Source: Oscillospiraceae bacterium (GTDB taxonomy: Bacteria > Bacillota > Clostridia > Oscillospirales > Ruminococcaceae). From it: a DNA stretch of 5,016 nt. The stretch's first letter is position 1; the number at the start of each line of letters is the position of its first letter. Where the stretch lies: contig DOQG01000059.1 of the NCBI GenBank assembly GCA_003512525.1, positions 1 to 5,016 on the forward strand, written 5' to 3'. Shown in pieces: positions 1 to 5,010 of the stretch. Both the position numbers and the translations under genes were made by a program. The notes under the pieces are model-generated. The model was given only the letters and a program-made list of their open reading frames with translations, had not been told where the DNA came from and did not search any database.

Positions 1-14
1 CGGGGGAAAGGGGT

Positions 15-150
15 TTTCGGCAAGGATGCCGAAATAAGGACACACCAAGCTTTAAGCATGGATGCTTACAAGTGGACGAACAAAGTCGGTGCAGGACGCA
101 CCGACAACAAACGACCACTGTTGCACAGATGCAAAGCCATCAGAGTGTCC
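15..150 (+). ncRNA. Candidate structured RNA (3' part), four GGA-type hairpins
   Basis: Not a family I recognise. The sequence folds into a compact multi-branched RNA. A free hairpin has stem 15-22/27-34 (8 bp) and loop AGGA. A closing helix pairs GGACAC 38-43 with GTGTCC 145-150. Inside it are hairpin 53-58/63-68 (loop TGGA), helix 71-75/115-119 enclosing hairpin 85-92/98-105 (8 bp, loop AGGAC), and hairpin 121-125/130-134 (loop CAGA). Three of the four stems end in GCA..TGC around the loop and the fourth in GC..GC. The unpaired linkers are A-rich on the + strand (for example 77-84 and 106-114), which favours + transcription. No promoter is visible, so the RNA probably starts left of the window. 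No U-tract terminator follows position 150. Reading frames 1 and 3 are also open here, so a coding tail is not excluded. The structure is seen; the RNA identity is inferred. Confidence 0.5.
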
Positions 151-284
151 TAAATGGGATAGGGATAATAAATCAGAAGTTTATTTCAAAAACAGTCTTT
201 TACTACAAGCTGTACATTCAGGGTTGCGGATTTTACATTACAGATAATTACAACAAAAATAAAGGAAGATATGCAGAAAATCTG
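151..284. other. A/T-rich spacer, no feature recognised
   Basis: Between the hairpin cluster and the operon promoter I see no credible gene, terminator or strong repeat. Frame 3 stays open from the left edge to 401. However, it runs through the promoter and the ribosome binding site of the next gene, has no recognisable protein features, and is best treated as chance. Confidence 0.5.
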
Positions 285-313
285 TTGAAATTTACGGTAG
301 GATATGCTATACT
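285..313 (+). promoter_or_regulatory. Sigma-A promoter of the VTC/DUF4956 operon
   Basis: The -35 box is TTGAAA (285-290), followed by a 17-nt spacer and the -10 box TATACT (308-313). A TGC extended -10 element sits at 305-307. Transcription should start near 320, leaving a leader of about 50 nt. The ATG at 304 lies inside the extended -10 and so cannot be the start of the downstream gene. Confidence 0.85.
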
Positions 314-356
314 ATTACATACTGCTTATATTTCTTTTATGCGAATTTCAATATGC

Positions 357-364
357 GGGGAGGG
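357..364 (+). promoter_or_regulatory. Ribosome binding site that fixes the VTC gene start
   Basis: GGGGAGGG ends 5 nt before the ATG at 370. It is the only good Shine-Dalgarno in this leader and decides for the start at 370 over the in-frame ATG at 304. Confidence 0.75.
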
Positions 365-369
365 ACGGT

Positions 370-1083
370 ATGAAATACAGAGAACGTACATTGCGGCATG
401 AATATAAGTTTCCGGCAACGACTGCTCAATGTGAAGTGCTGAGGGAGCGGTTTTCGGCTGTAATGACACCTGATACTCACGGCGATAACGGGTGTTACCG
501 TGTAACGAGCGTGTATCTTGATGATGTTTACCGTTCGGCGTACAACGATAAGCTCATCGGTGCGGATACCCGAAAGAAATACCGCATAAGGACGTATGAC
601 CTGTCGGAGAAGCTGTTGCATTTTGAATGCAAGTACAAGGACAGGGATATGACATCAAAACGCGGCATATGGATAAGTCCCGGACAGTATCATTCTATAT
701 TAAAGGGAGATTACTCTTTTGTATGGAGCGGTGAGTACGAGGGCACTATCCTTGAGGACGCATCTTACAGCAATGCGCTTGCACTGCTCCGCCCGTCGGT
801 TATAGTGGACTATAACAGGCAGGCGTTTATAAATCCCGAGGGAAACGTGAGGTTTACTATTGACAGCGGGTTTAAAGCAGGAGCGTTTTCAGATGATATG
901 CTGTCGGAGAATATCGGATATCTGCCTGTTGAGAATTTCACGGCGGTTATAGAGATAAAGTATGACGACTATCTGCCGTCCTATCTTGAAGAACTGCTCG
1001 GCGGTATCGAGCTGAAACAGGAGTCGGTATCTAAATTTTTATTATGCCATGATAAGCTGACAAGCTTTAATATGCGGACTTAA
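370..1083 (+). CDS. VTC-domain protein (polyphosphate polymerase family)
   Basis: This is a 237-residue protein of the VTC/CYTH-like tunnel fold, the domain that in yeast Vtc4 makes polyphosphate from ATP. The expected basic and acidic tunnel strands appear in order: RHEYKF (9-14), YRVTSVYLDD (43-52), KKYRIRTY (69-76), HFECKYK (84-90), DYNRQAF (147-153), RFTID (161-165), AVIEIKY (192-198) and SVSKF (219-223). By motif position R72, R74, K88, R150, R161, E195 and K222 would line the phosphate tunnel, and E195 would serve the metal. The protein is nearly all domain, with no signal peptide or membrane segment, and is of usual length for the bacterial family. The start at 370 is set by promoter and ribosome binding site; a 22-residue hydrophobic extension from 304 is an artefact. 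The next gene begins 37 nt downstream in the same transcript. The family call is firm. That this protein polymerises polyphosphate is inferred, since bacterial members are little tested. Confidence 0.88.
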   Translation: MKYRERTLRHEYKFPATTAQCEVLRERFSAVMTPDTHGDNGCYRVTSVYLDDVYRSAYNDKLIGADTRKKYRIRTYDLSEKLLHFECKYKDRDMTSKRGIWISPGQYHSILKGDYSFVWSGEYEGTILEDASYSNALALLRPSVIVDYNRQAFINPEGNVRFTIDSGFKAGAFSDDMLSENIGYLPVENFTAVIEIKYDDYLPSYLEELLGGIELKQESVSKFLLCHDKLTSFNMRT

Positions 1084-1120
1084 GTAACGCCATGGGAAAA
1101 CCGATCGGAGGAAAAGAAAA

Positions 1121-1828
1121 ATGTTACAACATCTGACCGCACTTGCGGAAAGCACGGGGGACGATCTTCTCTCCCTTATAGGACAGAGCTTTGATATCAC
1201 GGCACAGCTTGAAAGTCTGTCGCTGCCGAGAATACTGCTCGCACTGCTCACGGCTACACTCTGCGGTGCTATAATTTATCTTGTTTACCGTATGTTCTAC
1301 AGAGGTGTCGTCTACAGCGATAATTTCAATATACTTGTACTGCTTATTACAGTAGTGACTGCGTTTATCATAATGACTATCAGTGCTAACCTTGTACTGT
1401 CGCTCGGTATGGTCGGCGCATTGTCTATCGTGCGATTCCGCTCGGCGATAAAAGACCCGCTTGATGTGGGTTTCTTATTCTGGGGAGTAGGCGCAGGTAT
1501 CACGGCAGGCGCGGGACTTTACTTTGTGGCTATCATAGGTACGGTATTTGTTGCGGCGCTGTACATAATTCTTACTATGATAAAGAAGGAACGCCGCTGC
1601 TATCTGCTTGTTGTTCGTTACGGAACGGACGCTGAGAGTAATGTCAATGCACTGCTCGGAACGCTTAAGTACAAGCTCAAGAACAAGACGCAGATAAACG
1701 ACCGTGTTGAGCTGACTGTTGAGATAAAGACTGCAAACAATGATACGACACAGCTTTCAAGATTCAAAGCTATCGATGGGGTTGACAGTGTAACGCTTCT
1801 TGAATATAACGGTGAATATATGAACTAG
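1121..1828 (+). CDS. DUF4956 domain membrane protein
   Basis: This 235-residue integral membrane protein starts 9 nt after a GGAGG (1107-1111). After an N-terminal stretch of about 35 residues come hydrophobic segments near 37-58, 70-93, 116-133 and 133-154. A soluble C-terminal domain follows (about 158-235). The signature of DUF4956 is the stretch LGMVGALSIVRFRSAIKDP (95-113), between the second and third segments, with conserved Gly and Arg residues. The C-terminal domain carries a YLLVVRYG strand and an LTVEIKT strand, suggesting a small alpha/beta cytoplasmic module. The biochemical function is unknown. The recurrent pairing with VTC-domain genes suggests that it anchors the polymerase or handles its product at the membrane, perhaps as a channel or transporter. 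That role is inference from context only. The operon ends here: palindromic repeats start at the stop codon and a terminator follows. Confidence 0.85.
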   Translation: MLQHLTALAESTGDDLLSLIGQSFDITAQLESLSLPRILLALLTATLCGAIIYLVYRMFYRGVVYSDNFNILVLLITVVTAFIIMTISANLVLSLGMVGALSIVRFRSAIKDPLDVGFLFWGVGAGITAGAGLYFVAIIGTVFVAALYIILTMIKKERRCYLLVVRYGTDAESNVNALLGTLKYKLKNKTQINDRVELTVEIKTANNDTTQLSRFKAIDGVDSVTLLEYNGEYMN

Positions 1829-1905
1829 CGGCGGGTCGCCGCTGACTTTTCGCCGTTGCGGCAATGTGCCGCTTCAAATTCGCCGTTCTGAATGTCGGCG
1901 ATTTG
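1828..1905. repeat. Palindromic intergenic repeat cluster at stop codon
   Basis: Three GC-rich hairpins follow each other without a gap of note. They are GCGGCG/CGCCGC with loop GGT (1828-1842), GCGGCA/TGCCGC with loop ATG (1858-1872), and 1875-1885/1896-1905 with one bulged base. The first 20 bases (1828-1847), beginning with the last base of the DUF4956 stop codon, are identical to 4127-4146, just after the DAHP synthase stop codon. The second hairpin resembles the one at 4330-4344. This is therefore a diverged member of the family that forms the array on the right. None of these hairpins has a T-tract, so they are not classical terminators. They could protect mRNA 3' ends. Confidence 0.8.
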
Positions 1906-1962
1906 TGAGGGTTACGTTACCGGCGGTGGCAAAGGGTTACTGCGTATTTATATTTTGAATGG

Positions 1963-1994
1963 AAAACCGCTGTCGATGGGGACGGCGGTTTTTT
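1963..1994 (+). terminator. Intrinsic terminator of the VTC/DUF4956 operon
   Basis: A 12-bp stem (1963-1974 with 1981-1992, one T-G wobble) has a 6-nt loop and ends in a run of six T (1989-1994). The AAAA at the 5' foot could also serve a convergent transcript, but no gene points this way from the right. From 1995 to 2128 I see nothing but A/T-rich spacer. Confidence 0.9.
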
Positions 1995-2128
1995 GCATTT
2001 AATGAATATTGGGGGTTTGGTAAGACAGTTTCTGTTTTTATAAAATACCGAGTAAATAGATTGCAGTTTGCATTTTGTCAAAGCAGAAAAGTAAAGAATT
2101 CGTATCGGGCGTGTCAGGTTGTGATTGC

Positions 2129-2157
2129 TTGAATTTTTTGTATGTTAGTGGTATAAT
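2129..2157 (+). promoter_or_regulatory. Sigma-A promoter of the DUF4258/zinc-finger pair
   Basis: The -35 box is TTGAAT (2129-2134), with a 17-nt spacer and a perfect TATAAT at 2152-2157. The start point should be near 2164, giving a leader of about 26 nt. I see no inverted repeat over the promoter that would be an obvious operator. Confidence 0.85.
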
Positions 2158-2189
2158 AAAAATGAAAAAGTAGCATAAGGAATGATTTA

Positions 2190-2501
2190 ATGATAAGTAT
2201 AGACGAACTCCGTCAACTGAACACAGCTAACCATTATGCAATAACCGAACACGCAAGAATAAGACTGTTTGAGCGTAGAATAACGATTGATGATGTTATT
2301 TGCTGTGTAGAAAACGGCAAAATTATTGAACAATATGAAAATGATAAACCATTTTCCAGTTGCTTGATTTTAGGAATAGAGCTTAAAGGTAAGTATATTC
2401 ATGTAGTTGTAAGTTGTGATGAAGAATATATATATCTTATTACTGCTTACTATCCGGATGAGCAACATTGGCAGGATGATTTTAAAACAAGGAGGAACTG
2501 A
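2190..2501 (+). CDS. DUF4258 protein, probable toxin of a TA pair
   Basis: This is a 103-residue soluble protein. AAGGA (2177-2181) lies 8 nt before the ATG. Family hallmarks appear in order: HARIRLFERRI (21-31), then D34-D35 and ENGKIIEQY (41-49), the central PFSSCLILG (54-62), HVVVSCDE (71-78), ITAYYPD (84-90) and the C-terminal W94..DDFK..RR. H21 and the following arginines are the most likely functional residues. DUF4258 proteins are small RelE/MqsR-like folds, and many are encoded directly before a YgiT-type zinc-finger protein, as here, in toxin-then-antitoxin order. A role as an mRNA-cleaving toxin is inferred from that arrangement and has not been shown for this sequence. The gene is A/T-richer than the operons on both sides, which fits acquisition by transfer. 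Its last codons contain the ribosome binding site of the next gene. Confidence 0.85.
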   Translation: MISIDELRQLNTANHYAITEHARIRLFERRITIDDVICCVENGKIIEQYENDKPFSSCLILGIELKGKYIHVVVSCDEEYIYLITAYYPDEQHWQDDFKTRRN

Positions 2502-2503
2502 TC

Positions 2504-2731
2504 ATGTTATGTGCAAACTGTGGTGCAAGAGCTGAAAAAGGTTTTACGACAAGTGTTACCGATTTAGGCAATTGCCTTATAATTATAAGGAATGTTCCGT
2601 GTTATAAATGTACTCAGTGTAATGAAGTAATCTATACGGGCGATGTGTTGAAAAAAACCGAAGAGATCATAGAGCATTGCAGGAAGATGATGCAGGAAAT
2701 TTCGATCATAGATTACTCAAAGGTCGCGTGA
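2504..2731 (+). CDS. YgiT/MqsA-type zinc-finger protein, probable antitoxin
   Basis: This 75-residue protein begins 2 nt after the DUF4258 stop. Its GGAGG (2491-2495) lies inside the upstream gene, so the two are translated as a coupled pair. The zinc site is the pair C3-x-x-C6 and C36-x-x-C39, the latter in the usual VPxxxCxxC setting. An extra cysteine, C33, stands where many relatives have a small residue. The middle strand LGNCLIIIRN is typical of the MqsA N-terminal domain. The C-terminus is a short helix rich in Glu, Lys and Met (about 46-66). The helix-turn-helix half of full-length MqsA is absent, so this protein probably neutralises its partner without repressing the promoter itself. 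No terminator follows. Readthrough would enter the T-box leader and meet its terminator at 3010-3043. Confidence 0.85.
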   Translation: MLCANCGARAEKGFTTSVTDLGNCLIIIRNVPCYKCTQCNEVIYTGDVLKKTEEIIEHCRKMMQEISIIDYSKVA

Positions 2732-2767
2732 AGGATCAGCGGGTAAAAATAAAACGTAATTTTCCTC

Positions 2768-2796
2768 TTGACAAATCGGGAATGATATGCTAAAAT
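2768..2796 (+). promoter_or_regulatory. Sigma-A promoter of the T-box/DAHP synthase unit
   Basis: The -35 box is a perfect TTGACA (2768-2773), followed by a 17-nt spacer and TAAAAT (2791-2796) with a TGC extended -10 (2788-2790). Transcription should begin near 2803. The strength of this promoter suits a gene controlled mainly by attenuation in its leader. Confidence 0.88.
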
Positions 2797-2826
2797 CGGT
2801 TTAAAGCGATATATTAAAGGCTTTGA

Positions 2827-3048
2827 AGGGAAAAAGTAGCGTGAAACGTGCTTTCAGAGAGTCGTTGGTCGGTGTGAAACGGCAGATGTTTTAATGTGAA
2901 GATACACCCCTGAGCTGTCCTTCGGGAACGGTAGCTACGTTATAGCTTTTGAGGTTCGTGTGAAATGGTCTAAACGCACGGATAAACTGAGGTGGTACCG
3001 CGATAATTCGCCCTCTGTGCATTTTTGCACGGAGGGCTTTTTTATTTT
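2827..3048 (+). promoter_or_regulatory. T-box leader, probably tyrosine-specific
   Basis: This RNA senses the charging state of a tRNA. Stem I runs from GGG (2828-2830) to CCCC (2907-2910) and shows the loop-E strand AGTA (2835-2838) opposite GAA (2898-2900), the conserved AGAGAGTCG (2856-2864) and the apical GGTGTGAAAC region (2871-2880). The specifier loop reads GATACA (2901-2906). TAC (2903-2905, Tyr) followed by the usual purine sits directly before the closing stem. The T-box itself lies at 2984-3002 and contains TGGT (2993-2996), which pairs with a tRNA end whose discriminator base is A. Tyr and Ile tRNAs have A there. Asp (reading GAT) and Trp have G, so they are disfavoured. Uncharged tRNA would stabilise the antiterminator and let transcription reach the DAHP synthase gene. 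The T-box identity is certain; tyrosine is the best reading. Confidence 0.95.
3010..3043 (+). terminator. T-box regulatory terminator
   Basis: A 12-bp stem, 3010-3021 with 3026-3037 (one T-G wobble), has a TTTT loop and is followed by six T (3038-3043), one A and four more T. It lies just after the T-box ACCGCG (2997-3002) and competes with the antiterminator. Confidence 0.95.
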
Positions 3049-3097
3049 CCACCCGTTAGATTAAGACCAAAATTTATTTTTTGGAGGTCGAAAGACA

Positions 3098-4126
3098 ATG
3101 AGCATGGATCTACTGGTACGTCTGCCCGATCCGGAGGAGATCAAGAAAAAGTATCCTGCAAGTGAGAAGGTAAAGGAAATAAAGGCACAGAGGGATAAGG
3201 AAATAGCCGATGTGTTCACAGGAAAGAGCAATAAGTTTCTGCTGATAATAGGACCTTGCTCCGCCGACAAGGAAGAGCCGGTAATTGATTATATTTCAAG
3301 GCTTGTACCTGTTCAGGAGCAGGTAAAGGATAAGATACTTATCATACCGAGAATATATACGAATAAGCCGCGTACCACGGGTGAGGGATATAAGGGTATG
3401 ATACATCAGCCCGACCCCACAAAGCACGAGGATATGCTTGAGGGACTTATCAAGGTAAGACAGCTTCATCTTCACGCTATCGAGCAGACAGGCTTTACCT
3501 GTGCGGACGAAATGCTTTATCCCGAAAATGACCGCTATCTGTCGGATCTGCTGTCATATGTTGCTGTCGGTGCGCGCTCTGTCGAGGATCAGCAGCACAG
3601 ACTCACTGCAAGCGGACTTGATATACCTGTGGGAATGAAAAATCCAACCAGCGGAACTATGTCGGTAATGCTCAATTCTATCCGTGCGGCGCAGGCAAGC
3701 CATACTTTTATATACAGAGGCTGGGAAACGCACACAAGCGGAAATCCGCTTGCTCACGCTATACTCAGAGGTGCTGTAAACAAGCACGGCGAAACCATAC
3801 CGAATTATCACTATGAGGATCTTTCGCTGCTTTATGAGCTTTACTGCAAGCAGGAGCTTCTTAACAAGGCGGTAATTGTTGATACGAACCATTCTAATTC
3901 CGGCAAGAAATATCTTGAACAGATAAGAATTGCAAACGAAATTCTGCACAGTCGCCGTCACAGCAAGGATCTTGAGGGATTTGTCAAGGGACTTATGATA
4001 GAGAGTTACATTGAGGACGGAAGCCAGAGCACAGACGATGCGGTTTACGGCAAGTCGATAACCGACCCGTGTCTTGGCTGGGAAAAGACGGAAAAACTGA
4101 TTTACAGTATAGCCGAACAGCTGTAA
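3098..4126 (+). CDS. aroF: 3-deoxy-7-phosphoheptulonate synthase (DAHP synthase), class I
   Basis: This enzyme condenses phosphoenolpyruvate and erythrose 4-phosphate, the first step toward chorismate and the aromatic amino acids, in the cytosol. It has 342 residues, close to the E. coli AroF/G/H type. Motifs seen in order are LLIIGPCSADKEE (48-60), NKPRTTGEGYKG (89-100), GARSVEDQQHR (158-168), VGMKNPTSG (178-186), IYRGWETHTSGNP (205-217), VDTNHSNSGKK (261-271) and GLMIESYIEDGSQ (298-310). By alignment to E. coli AroG, the metal ligands are C54, H265, E302 and D323. K90 and R92 (KPRT), R160 and K181 bind phosphates. All catalytic residues are present. GGAGG (3083-3087) lies 10 nt before this ATG; the ATG at 3104 is too far from it. 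The gene is preceded by the T-box leader and stands alone in its unit. Which amino acid inhibits the enzyme cannot be read from the sequence. The symbol aroF is the usual family name and does not assert a Tyr-sensitive isozyme. Confidence 0.96.
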   Translation: MSMDLLVRLPDPEEIKKKYPASEKVKEIKAQRDKEIADVFTGKSNKFLLIIGPCSADKEEPVIDYISRLVPVQEQVKDKILIIPRIYTNKPRTTGEGYKGMIHQPDPTKHEDMLEGLIKVRQLHLHAIEQTGFTCADEMLYPENDRYLSDLLSYVAVGARSVEDQQHRLTASGLDIPVGMKNPTSGTMSVMLNSIRAAQASHTFIYRGWETHTSGNPLAHAILRGAVNKHGETIPNYHYEDLSLLYELYCKQELLNKAVIVDTNHSNSGKKYLEQIRIANEILHSRRHSKDLEGFVKGLMIESYIEDGSQSTDDAVYGKSITDPCLGWEKTEKLIYSIAEQL

Positions 4127-4158
4127 GCGGCGGGTCGCCGCTGACTGTTCCGACCTTT

Positions 4159-4427
4159 GATAACGTTGCGGATTTTCGCAGGATAGCGGGACGGTCGGGG
4201 TTTAGCGATGGTGCTATGCAGGTTGTCAGGTGTCCGTGGGGCGCGGCAAATTTGCCTTTTAAAAAGATGGATATAGGCTTTAATTGCGTTGACGACGGGC
4301 GGTGGGTCGCCGCTGACTGTTCCGACCTTGCGGCTGTGAGCCGCGGCAAATTCCGCCTTTTAAAAAGGTGGATATAGGCTTTGGTTGCGTTGACGGCGGG
4401 CGGCAATGTGACGCTGATTTACAATTT
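4159..4427. repeat. 269-bp repeat, unit 1
   Basis: This unit runs from GATAACGTTG to the base before GATAATGTTG. By eye it differs from unit 2 at seven positions, three of them within its first 20 bases (about 97 percent identity). Its start is more diverged than the starts of units 2 and 3, as expected for the edge of an array made by unequal exchange. Confidence 0.9.
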
Positions 4428-4696
4428 GATAATGTTGAGGATTTTTGCAGGATAGCGGGACGGTCGGGGTTTAGCGATGGTGCTATGCAGGTTGTCAGGT
4501 GTCCGTGGGGCGCGGCAAATTTGCCTTTTAAATAGATGGATATAGGCTTTAGTTGCGTTGACGACGGGCGGTGGGTCGCCGCTGACTGTTCCGACCTTGC
4601 GGCTGTGAGCCGCGACAAATTCCGCCTTTTAAAAAGGTGGATATAGGCTTTGGTTGCGTTGACGGCGGGCGGCAATGTGACCCTGATTTACAATTT
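4428..4696. repeat. 269-bp repeat, unit 2
   Basis: This is a full unit of exactly the same length as unit 1, with no insertion or deletion. Differences from unit 1 include AAATAG for AAAAAG after the TTTT at 4526-4529 and CGCGACAAA for CGCGGCAAA near 4613. Confidence 0.9.
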
Positions 4697-4752
4697 GATA
4701 ATGTTGAGGATTTTTGCGGGATAGCGGGACGGTCGGGGTTTAGCGATGGTGC
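4697..4752. repeat. 269-bp repeat, truncated unit 3
   Basis: The first 56 bases match unit 2 with one difference (GCGGG for GCAGG). Similarity stops after GATGGTGC, where unit 2 continues TATGCAGG and this copy continues AGGATCAA. The array therefore ends in a break or deletion within the unit. Confidence 0.88.
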
Positions 4753-4802
4753 AGGATCAATTTGAGGCTTGTTGAAAGTTTGGGCGAAGAACTATCACAT
4801 TT

Positions 4803-5010
4803 AGCTCCATTGTGTAAAGAAAGCTGGCACAGTGCGGTATAACATTTTCAATGTTGCTTTATATATCAGGTTAACGATGCTTTGTTGTAGAACTGAGTTT
4901 TTCGTCACTGTGACTGAGGGATTGTCAGCGGAGGTTATAGTACAAGCGGAAAGGTTCGGTGTAAACGATCCCTCAATAGTTGGCTGAGCTTGACTCAGCA
5001 ACAGAAGCTC
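4803..5010. repeat. Composite inverted-repeat element, possibly MITE-like
   Basis: No gene is recognised from 4757 to the window end. The stretch is instead built of inverted repeats. There is an imperfect hairpin, AGCT..TT/AA..AGCT (4803-4825), with three mismatched pairs in the middle. CACAGTG (4828-4834) pairs with CACTGTG (4906-4912) across 71 nt. TGAGGGAT (4915-4922) pairs with ATCCCTCA (4968-4975). GCTGAG/CTCAGC forms a hairpin (4983-4999), and GAGCTT (4986-4991) can alternatively pair with AAGCTC (5005-5010). The order and wording resemble intergenic repeats I associate with gut Clostridia, but that is memory rather than a search. The element shows no relation to the 269-bp array and probably continues past 5016. 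The minus-strand open frame across it looks like a by-product. Confidence 0.5.

Larger units (their letters stand above)
4127..4756. repeat. Tandem repeat array, 269-bp period
   Basis: The array begins at the first base after the DAHP synthase stop codon. A 30-base entry piece (4127-4156) copies the middle of the unit (4299-4328) with one mismatch. Then come unit 1 (4159-4427), unit 2 (4428-4696) and a truncated unit 3 (from 4697, clear to about 4752). Each unit has two related halves about 100 bp apart, each carrying GCGGCAAATT, a GATATAGGCTTT box and GCGTTGACG.CGGGCGG. Hairpins inside it are 4127-4141 (GCGGCG/CGCCGC), 4330-4344 (GCGGCT/AGCCGC) with its copy at 4599-4613, and the 12-base palindrome GGCAAATTTGCC at 4245-4256 and 4514-4525, each followed by TTTT. 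The weak hairpin-plus-T pairs may serve as terminators for the gene upstream. Long minus-strand open frames here are by-products: 269 is not divisible by 3, so no frame is kept from unit to unit. Confidence 0.92.

Noticed and set aside
107..155. c-di-GMP-I (GEMM) riboswitch
   Set aside because: GATGCAAAGCC followed by CCTAA recalls the 3' half of the GEMM-I core, and CAAAC lies before it. The GNRA-capped hairpin and the later receptor helix are missing, and hairpin 121-134 uses the same bases.
304..369. Upstream in-frame ATG at 304 adding a hydrophobic 22-residue N-terminus to the VTC protein
   Set aside because: The ATG overlaps the extended -10 element of the promoter, so it would lie upstream of the predicted transcript start. 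It has no ribosome binding site, while the ATG at 370 has a strong one at 5 nt.
3..401. Long open frame 3 from the left edge, and frame 1 open to a stop at 153
   Set aside because: Two overlapping frames are open only because stops happen to be scarce in the hairpin region. Frame 3 runs through a promoter and into the next gene, and neither product resembles a known protein. A coding tail in frame 1 is not fully excluded.
2182..2184. Earlier ATG at 2182 as start of the DUF4258 gene
   Set aside because: It is in a different frame from the coding sequence and overlaps the Shine-Dalgarno region. The ATG at 2190 has correct 8-nt spacing and begins the family-like N-terminus.
3993..4675. Two minus-strand open frames of 137 and 131 codons sharing a common N-terminal sequence
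   Set aside because: Both are translations of the 269-bp array and share sequence only because the DNA is repeated. The first also overlaps the DAHP synthase 3' end. The period is not a multiple of 3, and no suitable ribosome binding site was noted.
4127..4756. CRISPR array
   Set aside because: The repeat is a 269-bp tandem unit without spacers of regular length, so it does not have CRISPR architecture.
4744..4978. Plus-strand coding fragment (IN-LRLVESLGEELS..., ending in TAA at 4839) that could continue in another frame to a stop after 4978
   Set aside because: It would need a frameshift, has no start codon other than TTG and no family match I can name. The second part falls within the inverted repeats.
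4801..5001. Minus-strand 66-codon open frame
   Set aside because: It lies entirely inside the inverted-repeat element, and its codons are explained by the repeat arms. No domain is recognisable.
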